A model generated the notes under the pieces. The model was given only the letters and a program-made list of their open reading frames with translations, was not told the DNA's origin and searched no databases. Source: JAGWBF01 sp963663025 (lineage in GTDB: Bacteria > Chloroflexota > Dehalococcoidia > Lucifugimonadales > JAGWBF01). Taken from it: 64,000 bases of DNA. Shown in pieces: positions 31,295 through 40,905 of this stretch. Each line of letters opens with the position of its first letter. Within the stretch, counting starts at the first letter, position 1. The translations under genes and the position numbers were made by a program. Location: the NCBI GenBank assembly GCA_963663025.1, contig OY760073.1:992001-1056000 (forward strand). Reading direction: 5' to 3'.

Positions 31295-32047
31295 TTGAAA
31301 CTCACCGCACCAGTCCCCACCCTTGCAGACAACATTTTCTCCGCATGGAACCCAGACAGCAGGCTGGCCCGCTTGGCCCACGATGCGGTGCTTGTGCTGG
31401 CTTTCACTGGACTCGTCATCTTCTGCGCCCAGATCATCATTCGGCTGCCCTGGACGACGGTCCCGATTACGGGCCAGACCTTTGCGGTGCTGGTCACGGG
31501 GGCTGCGCTGGGTCCCTGGCGTGGAGCTTCGTCGCTGACACTGTACATGCTGATCGGGATGGTTGGCGCGCCCGTGTTCGCTCCGGGGCTAAACCTGGAG
31601 GGGCAGACCCTCCACTTCATCTTCCCTTGGGCGGGGAACTCCGACGCATTGTGGGAAGGGTCGGCAATCCCCCTTTGGGACCTATCCAGCGGTGGGTATA
31701 TCCTGGGATTCATCGGCGCCGCTTGGCTGGCTGGATGGCTGGCCCGCAAGGGGTATGACCGGGGACCCTGGCTGCTGGCAGGCCTGCTTGCGGCCAACAT
31801 CGTTCTTTACGTGCCCGGGTTGATTTGGCTGGCAGCCTTGATTGGCAGCGAATGGGTACATCCGCTAGCTAACCAGCCCTTGGGCGACCTGATTTCAGGT
31901 GGGACCACCCTGGAGAAGACATTGGTCGGGGGCCTGTACCCCTTCATCCTGGGCGACCTGATAAAGCTGTATCTGGCATCGCTGACCCTGCCGGCGGCTT
32001 GGGCTTTCGTCAAGCGCCGCCGTGACAATGCTCCGCCCTCCGGCTAA
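31295..32047 (+). CDS. bioY: Biotin transporter BioY
   Basis: 250 residues from TTG 31295. Six or so hydrophobic helices. The signature region LPWTTVPITGQTFAVLVTGAALGPWRGASSLTLYMLIGMVGAPVF (about 53-97) and the end GLYPFILGDLIKLYLASLTLPA match BioY, the biotin-binding S component of ECF transporters. Between them is an insert around residues 105-130 before GGYILGFIGAAWLAGWLA. A GTG at 31232 would lie before the predicted RNA start, so TTG 31295 is preferred. No ECF ATPase genes are adjacent. Complements birA at 3.3 kb. Confidence 0.9.
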   Translation: MKLTAPVPTLADNIFSAWNPDSRLARLAHDAVLVLAFTGLVIFCAQIIIRLPWTTVPITGQTFAVLVTGAALGPWRGASSLTLYMLIGMVGAPVFAPGLNLEGQTLHFIFPWAGNSDALWEGSAIPLWDLSSGGYILGFIGAAWLAGWLARKGYDRGPWLLAGLLAANIVLYVPGLIWLAALIGSEWVHPLANQPLGDLISGGTTLEKTLVGGLYPFILGDLIKLYLASLTLPAAWAFVKRRRDNAPPSG

Positions 32048-33642
32048 GTCTGCCGCCTTTCCCGTTCCTGCTCCACAAGCACCCGACGCAGCACCTTTCC
32101 TGACGGGTTCTTGGGAATCTGGTCCACGAATTCCACCTGCCGGACCTGCTTGAATCCGGCCACCTGTCCTGCGACCCACTCCATTATCTCTTGGGCTGAC
32201 ACATCGCCGGTGGCAACCACAAATGCCTTGGGCACCTCACCGGCCTCGTCGTCGGGCACACCAATAACGGCGGCGTCGGATACCGACGGGTGCTCCAGCA
32301 GTAGTCCCTCCAGCTCTGCCGGCGCTACCTGGAAGCCCTTGTACTTGATCAGCTCCTTCTTTCGATCCACGATGCTGACGTACCCGTCCTCGTCCATGCT
32401 GGCGATGTCCCCGGTGTGTAGCCAGCCGTCCCGGAGGGTGTCGGCGGTGGCTTCGGGGTTGTTCCAGTACCCCTTCATCACCTGCGGGCCTTTGATGACC
32501 AGTTCCCCCAGCTCGCCCCTGGGCATCTCCCGCTCTCCCGTCTCCAGGTCAACCACCATTTCTTCGGTATCGGGCAATGGAGGCCCCACGGAGCCGGGCT
32601 TCCTCAGGTCGGGTTCCATATAGTCGGCGTTGGTCGCCGGCGAGCTCTCCGTCAACCCGTACCCCTGGACGGTTGCCACATCTATGGTGGACTCCAGCTT
32701 GGTCTGCAGGTCCGCCGACATGGGGGCTGCGCCCACGAAACAGAGGCGAAGGGCCGACAGGTCATACTTCCCGACCTCGGGGAACTGGGTCAGCCCCAGC
32801 ACCACAGGCGGGACGGTGTACAGCACCGATACCCTGTTGTCCGACAGGAGCTGCAGGAATTGCTCCATTTCGAAGCGCCCCATCATCACCTGGGTGGCGC
32901 CCAGGGCGACGGCGACGTTCATGATCACGTTCATGCCGTAGATGTGATAGAGGGGCAGGTGCACCATGAGCACATCGTCCGGCTTTGGAGCGCCTATCTC
33001 CCGGCGCCCGATTAGCTGCTGGACGTTGCTGGTCAGGTTAAAGTGGGTCAGCATCACACCCTTGGGCAAGCCGGTCGTGCCGCTGGAGTAAGGCAGGACG
33101 ACCACATCCTCTAGAGGGTCGATATCTACGGCAGGCGGCGCACCCGACCCTGTATTGGTCAGGTCTTCGAAGGACCGGGAGGCCCCGACCGCATCCCCGC
33201 CAATGACAATCACTTGCTGAATCTCAGGTAGCCTGGGCAACACCGGCTCCAGGACAGGGTACAAGGACTCGGACAGGATGACGGCCTTAGCCCCGCTGTC
33301 CCGAAGCTGGAACTCCACTTCCCGCTCCCGGTAAGATGGGTTCAGGGTGGTGACCACTGCCCCGATCCAGGATATAGCGTAGAAGGAGGCCACGTACTCC
33401 CAGCAGTTAGGCGCGAAAATGGCTACTCGGTCTCCCTTGCCGATGCCCATGCCCGCCAGGGCTGATGCTAGATTAGCCGTTCGTTCCCTGAGCTGGCTGA
33501 AGGTGAGCGCCTGTCCGCCGTCGACGATAGCAGTCTTGCTGCCGAGCTTGTCGGCGGCGCTCAGCAAGTACTCGTGGAGGGCATGCCGTGGGTAGGGCGC
33601 CACCGAGGGACGGGGGACTAGTCTGGCCTTGTCGCTGGTCAT
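32044..33642 (-). CDS. Acyl/aryl-CoA ligase (AMP-dependent synthetase, 4-coumarate ligase-like)
   Basis: 532 residues, ANL superfamily. P-loop-like LPYSSGTTGLPKGVMLTH (about 178-195), GYGLTESSPATN, GELVIKGPQVMKGYWNNPEAT, WLHTGDIASMDEDGYVSIVDRKKELIKYKGFQVAPAELE and catalytic Lys in NPSGKVLRR near the end. Makes acyl-CoA from an acid, ATP and CoA. The overall pattern fits 4-coumarate or fatty-acyl ligases. Its stop overlaps the bioY stop on the other strand (CTAA). 21 bp after gnd. Confidence 0.93.
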   Translation of the reverse strand: MTSDKARLVPRPSVAPYPRHALHEYLLSAADKLGSKTAIVDGGQALTFSQLRERTANLASALAGMGIGKGDRVAIFAPNCWEYVASFYAISWIGAVVTTLNPSYREREVEFQLRDSGAKAVILSESLYPVLEPVLPRLPEIQQVIVIGGDAVGASRSFEDLTNTGSGAPPAVDIDPLEDVVVLPYSSGTTGLPKGVMLTHFNLTSNVQQLIGRREIGAPKPDDVLMVHLPLYHIYGMNVIMNVAVALGATQVMMGRFEMEQFLQLLSDNRVSVLYTVPPVVLGLTQFPEVGKYDLSALRLCFVGAAPMSADLQTKLESTIDVATVQGYGLTESSPATNADYMEPDLRKPGSVGPPLPDTEEMVVDLETGEREMPRGELGELVIKGPQVMKGYWNNPEATADTLRDGWLHTGDIASMDEDGYVSIVDRKKELIKYKGFQVAPAELEGLLLEHPSVSDAAVIGVPDDEAGEVPKAFVVATGDVSAQEIMEWVAGQVAGFKQVRQVEFVDQIPKNPSGKVLRRVLVEQERERRQT

Positions 33643-33663
33643 GGGAACCTGCCAACGTGGCGG

Positions 33664-34575
33664 TCAGTCGTCGCTCTTCTTGACAGCATGGCCTCCGAAC
33701 TGATTGCGCAGGGCCGCCAGCACCTTGCCCCCCAGGGGCTGGTCCTGGCGTGAGCGGAACCGCTGCTGAAGGGACATAGTTATGACCGGCGCGGGGATCG
33801 CCAGCTCTACCGACTCTTCGACAGCCCACCTGCCTTCGCCCGAATCCTCCACGTAGGACTGCAGGTTGTGCAAGTCGGGGTCCTCTTCCAGCGCCTTGGC
33901 CGCCAGGTCCAGCAGCCATGACCGCACCACGCTGCCGTGCCGCCACGTTTCGGCTATGCTGGCCAGATCGAGCTGGAACTCTGACTTTGCCGCCATAAGC
34001 TCGAACCCCTCGGCGTAGGCTTGCATGAGGCCATACTCCACAGCGTTGTGTACCATCTTCACGAAATGGCCGGCGCCGTTGGGCCCGACATGGACGTATC
34101 CCCGGTCCTCGCCCGGCGCCAAGGTCTGGAAGATCGGTTCGTTGCGCCTGAAGGCTGCTTCCGGCCCTCCAATCATCAGGCAGTAGCCCTCGGCCAAGCC
34201 CCAGATGCCCCCGCTGGTGCCCACATCCAGGTAGTCTATGGAGCGAGCGGCCACCCGCTCTGCCCTCCGGACGCTGTCCTTGTAGTAGCTGTTCCCGCCC
34301 TCCAGGATGGTGTCGCCGGATGAAAGCAGGGGAACCAGGGACTCGATGGTGCTCTCGGTGGGCTGACCGGCAGGGACCATAACCCATACGGACCGGGGCG
34401 GTGCAAGCTGATCGACCAGCTCTTCGAGTGAGCCCGCTCCTGAAGCACCGTTGGATGCTGCGCCGGAAACGGCTTCCTCGCTCCGGTCATGCGCAACCAC
34501 GCTGTGCCCGCCCTGGAGCAGCCTCTGGACCATGTTGCCGCCCATCCGACCCAGCCCGATCATGCCCAGTTCCAT
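33664..34575 (-). CDS. gnd: 6-phosphogluconate dehydrogenase, short (GndA/YqeC) type
   Basis: 303 residues. N-terminal Rossmann GLGRMGGNM (about 7-15), MVPAG, GNSYYKDSVRRAE, then DVGTSGGIWGLAEGYCLMIGG and the catalytic stretch HVGPNGAGHFVKMVHNAVEYGLMQAYAEG. Short forms of about 300 residues are typical of this decarboxylating enzyme class and often use NAD. Oxidises 6-phosphogluconate to ribulose-5-phosphate. Downstream of tkt and rpiB, so a pentose phosphate operon. ATG at 34575 by homology. Confidence 0.92.
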   Translation of the reverse strand: MELGMIGLGRMGGNMVQRLLQGGHSVVAHDRSEEAVSGAASNGASGAGSLEELVDQLAPPRSVWVMVPAGQPTESTIESLVPLLSSGDTILEGGNSYYKDSVRRAERVAARSIDYLDVGTSGGIWGLAEGYCLMIGGPEAAFRRNEPIFQTLAPGEDRGYVHVGPNGAGHFVKMVHNAVEYGLMQAYAEGFELMAAKSEFQLDLASIAETWRHGSVVRSWLLDLAAKALEEDPDLHNLQSYVEDSGEGRWAVEESVELAIPAPVITMSLQQRFRSRQDQPLGGKVLAALRNQFGGHAVKKSDD

Positions 34576-34636
34576 AAACAACCCCCTACACCGGACTGCC
34601 TTATGGGCAAGTCTCTGCCCCGGGAACCTGGGGCAT

Positions 34637-35101
34637 TTAACTGCCCAGGTTCGTCTTCTCTGTGTCCAATACCTTGGACAACCGGCGCACATGGCGTTCT
34701 TCACCGCTGAACCGCGCGCCAAGGAAGGCTCTGATGACCTCCATTGCCAGCTCGATACCGATCACCCTGGCACCTATGCACAGCACGTTCACATCGTCGT
34801 GTTCGACCCCCTGGTGGGCCGAGTAGGTGTCGTGGCACAGCCCGGCGCGTACTCCGGGAAACTTGTTGGCAACCACGGATGACCCGACCCCGCTGCCGCA
34901 GATGACCACGCCCCGCTCAGCCTCCCCCGACGCGACTTTCCGGGCTACCTCCGCGGTGAAGTCGGGGTAATCGTCAACAGCATCGTAGGCGTGGGCTCCC
35001 ACATCGGTCACCTGGCAACCCAATGACTCGAGCCAAGGAAGAAGCTCCTGCTTGAGAGCGAACCCGGCGTGGTCCGCGCCGACGGCAATCTGTCGGCTCA
35101 T
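34637..35101 (-). CDS. rpiB: Ribose-5-phosphate isomerase B
   Basis: 154 residues. IAVGADHAGFALK at the start, VVICGSGVGSSVVANKFPGVRAGLCHD with the catalytic Cys, and VEHDDVNVLCIG with the His, all standard. Interconverts ribose-5-phosphate and ribulose-5-phosphate. Its ATG overlaps the tkt stop by 4 bp (ATGA), so translation is coupled. A divergent paralogue is encoded at 6.7 kb. Confidence 0.95.
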   Translation of the reverse strand: MSRQIAVGADHAGFALKQELLPWLESLGCQVTDVGAHAYDAVDDYPDFTAEVARKVASGEAERGVVICGSGVGSSVVANKFPGVRAGLCHDTYSAHQGVEHDDVNVLCIGARVIGIELAMEVIRAFLGARFSGEERHVRRLSKVLDTEKTNLGS

Positions 35102-37110
35102 GCCGAACCATCCACTAGCAGATTCTCCACCTCTCCCACAACCCGTTGCGGGGTGAATCCCAGCTTCTCGTATATGACCCCTCCGGGCGCGGAAGCTCCA
35201 AAGTGGGGAATGCCGATTATCGTCCCCGATGGCCCGACGTACCGCTCCCAACCCAGGGGGCTGGACGCTTCGATGGAAACCCGGGCCGTGATGTCGGGCG
35301 GGAGGACCGCATCTCGGTAAGAGGCCGGCTGGCTGTCGAACAGCTCCCAAGAGGGCAGTGAGACCACCCTGACAGCGATTCCCTTGTCCTCCAGCAGCTT
35401 GCCAGCCTGCATGGCGATGTCCACCTCGGAGCCGGTTGCTATGAGCACGGCTTTGGCTTCAGAGGCCGCCTCCCAGGCAACGTAGCCACCCTGGGGCACA
35501 TCCCCGTCGCCCTTCCGGCTGCGGTTCAGCACCGGCAGGTTCTGCCGGCTGAGGATGATGGCCGTTGGGCCGTCCCGTCTCTGGATAGCCGACCGCCATG
35601 CCTCGACAGTTTCCAGCGCGTCGGCGGGCCTGATGACTACCAGGTTGGGTACACCCCGCAACCCAAGGAGCTGCTCTATGGGTTGGTGGGTTGGGCCGTC
35701 CTCCCCCAAGCCCACCGAGTCGTGGGTGAACACGAAGACCACCCGCTGAGACATCAACGCCGCCAAGCGTATGGGCGGGCGCATATAGTCGGAAAAGATG
35801 AGGAATGTGGCTGTATAGGGAATCAGGCCGCCGTGCAGGGCAATGCCGTTGGACACAGCGCCCATGGCGTGCTCCCGGACGCCGAAGTGCAGGTTGTTGC
35901 CCTGCTCCGTTGCGCTGAAGTGCCCTCGGTCGTTGAGTATCGTCTTGGTTGACGGGGCGAGGTCCGCCGACCCACCAATCAGGTTGCCGACACGCTCTGA
36001 GATGACGTTCATCACCCGGCCCGACGCTTCCCGGGTTGCCATGGGCTTTTCCTGGGATACGAACACATCCTGTAATCCCGAGTCCCAGCCCTTGGGAAGC
36101 CTGCCTTCCAGGGCATCTTCCAACTGGGAAGCCAGGTCGGGATATGCCCGCCGGTACGCTTCCAGGCTGTCCTTCCACTGCCCTTCCCGCGAGCTGCCCC
36201 ACTCCAGCGCCTGCCGGAAGTGGGACAGGGCATCGGAAGGGACATCGAAGGGCTGAGTCGAGGCCCAGCCCAGCGCCTCTTTGGCTAGCTGGGCTTCTTC
36301 CGCTCCCAGAGGCTCGCCGTGCACCGCTGCCGTGCCCGCCTTGTTGGGGCTGCCGTAGCCGATGGTGGTCCGGCAGATCACGAGGCTGGGCCTTCCGGTT
36401 TCCTCCCGGGCCTCCCCGATTGCCGACTCCACCGCACCCACATCCATGCCATCCACGGGCCCCACGACGTGCCAGCCGTAGGCTCTGAACCTTTGTCCAA
36501 CATCTTCGGTGAAGGACAGGTCCGTGTGTCCCTCGATGGATACGTGGTTGTCATCGTACAGGTACACCAGCTTGCCCAAGCCCAGGTGCCCGGCAAGGGA
36601 TGCGGCCTCGGCCGAGATGCCCTCCATCAGGTCGCCGTCGGACACGATGGCGTAGGTGTGGTGGTCGATGATCTGGTGGTCGGGGCGATTGTAGGTGTTG
36701 GCCAGCCATCTCTCGGCGATAGCCATCCCCACGCCGTTGGCAAAGCCTTGGCCCAATGGGCCGGTGGTCGCCTCCACCCCGGGCGTGAGCCCATGCTCAG
36801 GGTGGCCGGGGGTCTTGCTGTCCCACTGCCTGAAGGACATCACCTCTTCCAGTGGCAGATCGTAGCCCGTCAGGTACAGGAGGGAGTAGAGGAGGGCCGA
36901 GGCGTGGCCGGCCGAGAGAATAAACCGGTCCCGGTCGGGCCAGGAGGGGTTCTTGGGGTTGTGCTTTAGGAACCGCTCCCATAGCACGTAGGCCATGGAC
37001 GCTGCCCCCATAGGCGCCCCGGGGTGTCCCGACCTGGCCTTTTCCACGGCATCAACCGAAAGGAACCGCAGGGTATTGATGCACAGATCGTCAAGGGAGT
37101 TGGAGTTCAC
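35098..37110 (-). CDS. tkt: Transketolase
   Basis: 670 residues, full length. Start RFLSVDAVEKARSGHPGAPMGAA, thiamine diphosphate motif SDGDLMEGISAEAASLAGHLGL (about 153-174) with YDDNHVSIEG, central HDSVGLGEDGPTHQPIE (about 460-476) and C-terminal transketolase domain (AVLIATGSEVDIA). Moves two-carbon units in the pentose phosphate pathway. GTG start at 37110 with GGAG upstream. 45 bp after the SEC-C gene and overlapping rpiB. Confidence 0.97.
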   Translation of the reverse strand: MNSNSLDDLCINTLRFLSVDAVEKARSGHPGAPMGAASMAYVLWERFLKHNPKNPSWPDRDRFILSAGHASALLYSLLYLTGYDLPLEEVMSFRQWDSKTPGHPEHGLTPGVEATTGPLGQGFANGVGMAIAERWLANTYNRPDHQIIDHHTYAIVSDGDLMEGISAEAASLAGHLGLGKLVYLYDDNHVSIEGHTDLSFTEDVGQRFRAYGWHVVGPVDGMDVGAVESAIGEAREETGRPSLVICRTTIGYGSPNKAGTAAVHGEPLGAEEAQLAKEALGWASTQPFDVPSDALSHFRQALEWGSSREGQWKDSLEAYRRAYPDLASQLEDALEGRLPKGWDSGLQDVFVSQEKPMATREASGRVMNVISERVGNLIGGSADLAPSTKTILNDRGHFSATEQGNNLHFGVREHAMGAVSNGIALHGGLIPYTATFLIFSDYMRPPIRLAALMSQRVVFVFTHDSVGLGEDGPTHQPIEQLLGLRGVPNLVVIRPADALETVEAWRSAIQRRDGPTAIILSRQNLPVLNRSRKGDGDVPQGGYVAWEAASEAKAVLIATGSEVDIAMQAGKLLEDKGIAVRVVSLPSWELFDSQPASYRDAVLPPDITARVSIEASSPLGWERYVGPSGTIIGIPHFGASAPGGVIYEKLGFTPQRVVGEVENLLVDGSA

Positions 37111-37155
37111 TTAGCTCTCCAGCTTGGTTGGGGGAATACCGGTTTAGGAAGCGGG

Positions 37156-37314
37156 CTACTGGCCGTGGCACTTCTTGTACTTCTTCCCGCTGCCGCAGGG
37201 GCACTTGGAGTTGCGTCCGATCTTCCCGTGCTTGCGGATAAGGCCTTTCTTTTCGGTGCAGTCAGCGCAGGTGCAGGCGGGCGGATGTTCAGCATACCAG
37301 CCGGCTCTTACCAT
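37156..37314 (-). CDS. Small SEC-C zinc-binding protein
   Basis: 52 residues. The end KCPCGSGKKYKKCHG is a perfect SEC-C motif (CxCxGSGxKxKxCxG), the zinc-binding tail of SecA and many small proteins. The N-terminal part has a further Cys cluster, CTCADCTEKKG. ATG at 37314 with GGGGGAGGGG upstream. First gene ahead of tkt on the same strand. Free SEC-C proteins bind zinc; their role is unclear. Confidence 0.85.
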   Translation of the reverse strand: MVRAGWYAEHPPACTCADCTEKKGLIRKHGKIGRNSKCPCGSGKKYKKCHGQ

Positions 37315-37534
37315 AGCCCCTCCCCCTACTTCACTCCCCCAATCCTATTAGAAACGTCAGCACATTTCCAGTCCCGCCGCCCATTGGTCCGGTTCCCCTG
37401 CTTCATCATCCGTGCTGCCACCGGCGCCTTCCGGAAGACCTGCCATCTGCCAGTTGTTATGATAACCTTGATCAGCCCAAACTTTGTCCAGACCCATTCT
37501 AGGGCCAGTCCTTCAAAGCAAAGTGAGGAGGAAG

Positions 37535-40189
37535 ATGTACCAGGTCGCTTTTGAGAAGAACACCCTTTCCAACGGACTCGACGTGATCCTGCACGAGGAC
37601 CATACCCTGCCCCTGGTGAGCGTCAACATCTGGTATCACGTCGGCTCCAAGGACGAGGAGCCGGGAAAGACGGGCTACGCCCATCTGTTCGAGCACCTCA
37701 TGTTCGAAGGATCCAAGAACCACAACTCCAGCTTTTTCGAGCCGTTGACCGAGGTTGGGGCGGCCCTTAACGGCTCCACCAGCGTGGACCGCACCAACTA
37801 CTGGGAAAACGTGCCATCCAACTACCTGGAGCTGGCCCTGTGGCTGGAATCGGACCGGATGGGCTTCCTCTTGGATGCCTTGGACCAGCCTCGTTTCGAC
37901 GTCCAGCGAGATGTGGTAAAGAACGAACGGCGCCAGAGCTACGAAAACCGGCCCTACGGCATGGCCGGCTTGCGAATCCAGGAAGCCCTGTACCCGGCGC
38001 CCCATCCGTATCACTGGCCCACCATCGGCTACCACGAGGACCTGGACGTCGCCAAGCTGGAAGATGCCCACTCCTTCTTCCGCCAGTACTACACGCCCTC
38101 CAACGCAAGCCTGACCATCGCCGGGGATTTTGATCCCAAGCACGCTATGGACCTGGTGAAGAGGTACTTTGAGGATATCCCTCCCGGCGAGGGCCTCCGC
38201 CGCACCAACCGCACCGACTCGTCCCTGCAGGGAAGGGTCGAGCTAACGCTGTACGATCGTGTGCTGGTGCCCCGTATCTTCCTCGCATGGCCCACCGTTC
38301 CCAAGTTCCACCAGGATGAGGCCCCCCTTGCCATCCTTGCGGACATCCTCGGCAACGGGAAGACCTCCCGCCTGTACCGCAGCCTCGTTTACACCAAGCA
38401 GGCCGCCCAGCGGGTAGCCGCCCACCACGACGACCAGGAGATCGCCGGGGACTTCAGCATCGACGTAACCGCTTCCGAGGGCCGGTCCTGCTCAGAGATC
38501 GAGGAGATAGTGCAGCGGGAGCTGGAAAGGGCTTGCAGCCAACCTCCCACGTCTGAGGAGATGACCCGTTCCAAGAACCGGGTCGAGTGGCACCACACGA
38601 GGCAGATGGCCAGCATCGGGGGTTTCGGCGGCCGGGCTAACCGGCTGAACTCCTTCAACGTCCTGGCAGGCGATCCCGACCGCATCAATCGAGACATGGA
38701 GCGATATCTGTCGGTTGAATCCGAGGATGTCATGCGAGTAGCCAACACCTACCTGGGGGAGGACCAGGTCAGGCTGACGGTCATGCCCGAACCCCAGCAC
38801 AGCTCTTCGTCTTCCCTTGTGGACCGCACCGTCAAGCCCGATCCTGCTCCGCAGCCCCGATTCGAGCCTCCGGCGCCGCAGCGACACAAGTTGGCCAACG
38901 ACATGAACCTGCTGGTGGTCCGAAAGCCGGAGATCCCCATGATCGCCCTGGGCGTTGTCCTTGGCACCGGGTCCGTTGACGACCCAGCCGCCCTACCCGG
39001 CCTGGCATCCATCACGTCAACCCTGCTCCAGGAAGGCACAACCTCCCGCTCCAGTGAAGACATCGCCAACGAGTTCGAGTTCTTCGGCAGCCAGCTGTCC
39101 ATATCCACGGGGAAAGAACACACGATGATCGGCGCCGAATGCCTGGCCCGTGAGTTCCCCAGGGCGCTGGAGCTGGTCGCCGACGTACTGCTGAACCCCA
39201 TCTTCCCCGATGGGGAGGTGGAGAGGGTGAGAAACGAGCGCCTGACCTCGGTCCGGCGCCTCAAGGACGACCCCACCGCCATGGCCGACCTGCTGGCGCC
39301 GGCCCTGATGTACGGCAGGGATAGCGCCCTGGGCCATCCCGCCGCCGGCCTGGCCGGCACCTTCGAGACCATCGGGCGGGACCATGTGGCGGGGCACTAC
39401 GCATCCGCCTTCTCCCCCGGCATCGCCACCCTGATCGTCGTGGGCGACACAACTCCTGAGGAAGCGCTGGCGCTTGCCGAGGAGCGCTTTGGCCATTGGC
39501 GTGGGTCCGAGAGCGGTGGAGATGGCTCCTCCAAACTTAGTGACTCTCCCAGCAGCGGCAGACCCAGCTTGTATTTGCTGGACAAGCCCGGCGCCGCCCA
39601 GTCGGTCATCAGGGTCGGCTACTTCACCACCCAGCGCCGCCATCCCGACTACTACGCCTATGCCCTCTTCAACCACCTCTTCGGAGGGCAGTTCACCGCC
39701 CGGCTGAACAAGAACCTCCGGCAGGACAAGGGGTACAGCTATGGCTACCGCTCTTGGTTCGAGTGGCACCGGGACTCATCCCTCTTCCTGGCAGGAGGGG
39801 CGGTGCAGACTGAGGTGACCGCCGAAGCCCTAAAGGAAACCATCAAGGAGCTGGACGAGGTCAAGGGCGCCCGGCCCATCACCCAGGAAGAACACCGGAT
39901 AGCCCAGGAAGGCCTCCTGCGTCAATACCCTTCAGCTTTCGAGTCCTGCGGGCAGATAATGCAGCAGCTCGCCCAGATAACGTGGTACGGCCTGCCCGAC
40001 GACTACTGCCGGAACTTCAGCGGCAACCTGAGCGCCGTAAGCCTCGAGGATGTGAACCGGGTAGCGGCGGAGCAGATGGGCAAGGAACCGACGATAGTAG
40101 TTGTGGGCGACAAGGCTGTCGTTGGAGATGGGCTGTCCAGCTTTGGCCGGGATGTACGAGAGGTGGACCATGAGGCCCGGTACATCTAA
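37535..40189 (+). CDS. M16-family zinc peptidase, tandem double-length form
   Basis: 884 residues. The first half has the inverted zinc motif HLFEHLMFEG (HxxEH, near residue 50) with the downstream Glu in DVVKNERRQSYENRPYG. The second half (from about 465) has the same fold without the motif: PALPGLASITSTLLQEGTTSRS. Fusing active and inactive halves gives the clamshell peptidase in one chain. No signal peptide is seen. GAGGAGGAAG precedes the ATG at 37535. Divergent from the SEC-C/tkt operon. Confidence 0.93.
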   Translation: MYQVAFEKNTLSNGLDVILHEDHTLPLVSVNIWYHVGSKDEEPGKTGYAHLFEHLMFEGSKNHNSSFFEPLTEVGAALNGSTSVDRTNYWENVPSNYLELALWLESDRMGFLLDALDQPRFDVQRDVVKNERRQSYENRPYGMAGLRIQEALYPAPHPYHWPTIGYHEDLDVAKLEDAHSFFRQYYTPSNASLTIAGDFDPKHAMDLVKRYFEDIPPGEGLRRTNRTDSSLQGRVELTLYDRVLVPRIFLAWPTVPKFHQDEAPLAILADILGNGKTSRLYRSLVYTKQAAQRVAAHHDDQEIAGDFSIDVTASEGRSCSEIEEIVQRELERACSQPPTSEEMTRSKNRVEWHHTRQMASIGGFGGRANRLNSFNVLAGDPDRINRDMERYLSVESEDVMRVANTYLGEDQVRLTVMPEPQHSSSSSLVDRTVKPDPAPQPRFEPPAPQRHKLANDMNLLVVRKPEIPMIALGVVLGTGSVDDPAALPGLASITSTLLQEGTTSRSSEDIANEFEFFGSQLSISTGKEHTMIGAECLAREFPRALELVADVLLNPIFPDGEVERVRNERLTSVRRLKDDPTAMADLLAPALMYGRDSALGHPAAGLAGTFETIGRDHVAGHYASAFSPGIATLIVVGDTTPEEALALAEERFGHWRGSESGGDGSSKLSDSPSSGRPSLYLLDKPGAAQSVIRVGYFTTQRRHPDYYAYALFNHLFGGQFTARLNKNLRQDKGYSYGYRSWFEWHRDSSLFLAGGAVQTEVTAEALKETIKELDEVKGARPITQEEHRIAQEGLLRQYPSAFESCGQIMQQLAQITWYGLPDDYCRNFSGNLSAVSLEDVNRVAAEQMGKEPTIVVVGDKAVVGDGLSSFGRDVREVDHEARYI

Positions 40190-40226
40190 ACTTGGGAACC
40201 GAGATGCTGTAAAGGAGGGTCTAGCC

Positions 40227-40754
40227 GTGGGTGGCGCAGATTCTGTTATGTGGTCTTTGGAGCGCAACTGGGATATGGTCGGCGCCGCGCTGGATGGACT
40301 GGATGAGGAGACCATCGCCAGGCAGCCGGCGGAAGGCTGTAGCTCCATGGCCTGGACCCTGTGGCACATGAACCGGGTCGTGGACATGTTCATCCAGTCC
40401 CGGCTCCAGGGCAAGGAGCTGCTATGGACCAGCGAGGGATGGGCTGAAAAGTACGGCATGGCCGGTGATGCCAAGGTGCTGGGATACTCAGCGGAGGAGC
40501 TAGCGGACTGGCAGGCCCCGTCCCTGGAAGTGCAGCTTGGTTACTTCGAAGCCGTCAAAGAATCCGCCAGGGAGTATATCCGGGCGGTCACCAAGGACGA
40601 CCTGGACACCAAGGTGATATTCCCGCCCTCATCTCAGACCAGGGAGCACACCATCGCCACCGCCCTGGGGCAGATGGTATGGGACAACGTTGCCCATGGG
40701 GGCCAGATCGCCTACCTGCGGGGCATGTTCAAGGGTATGGGCTGGCACCGGTAG
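40227..40754 (+). CDS. DinB-superfamily protein
   Basis: 175 residues, four-helix bundle of the DinB/YfiT type. LERNWDMVGAALDGLDEETIARQP at the start, SSMAWTLWHMNRVVDMFIQ with the first metal His, and QMVWDNVAHGGQIAYLRGMFKG with a later His. Family members are metal-dependent transferases, often thiol-related. GTG at 40227 has AAAGGAGGG at 7 nt. Follows the M16 peptidase by 37 bp and is probably co-transcribed. Confidence 0.85.
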   Translation: MGGADSVMWSLERNWDMVGAALDGLDEETIARQPAEGCSSMAWTLWHMNRVVDMFIQSRLQGKELLWTSEGWAEKYGMAGDAKVLGYSAEELADWQAPSLEVQLGYFEAVKESAREYIRAVTKDDLDTKVIFPPSSQTREHTIATALGQMVWDNVAHGGQIAYLRGMFKGMGWHR

Positions 40755-40762
40755 CGTCCATC

Positions 40763-40789
40763 GCCGATGGATTCCGGCTCGGAGGCCGG
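40763..40789. repeat. REP-like repeat, copy 1
   Basis: GCCGATGGATTCCGGCTCGGAGGCCGG, identical over 27 bp to the copy at 41270-41296. Copies 1 and 2 flank the GIY-YIG gene as direct repeats. Confidence 0.9.
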
Positions 40790-40883
40790 TTCAGGCGTAG
40801 GGACGAAGTTGGCAAGGTGGTTGAGCAATTGCGAAGGCAGCTAGCTTGCAGAATATTGACGGGTGCTATCCCAATCACTCGTC

Positions 40884-40905
40884 ATTCCGGCCCCTGAGCC
40901 GGAAT
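40884..40905. repeat. REP-like palindrome, copy 2 of the family
   Basis: ATTCCGGCCCCTGAGCCGGAAT: 8-bp inverted arms of the same palindrome, preceded by CGTC. It ends one base before the stop of the GIY-YIG gene (40906). Confidence 0.85.
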
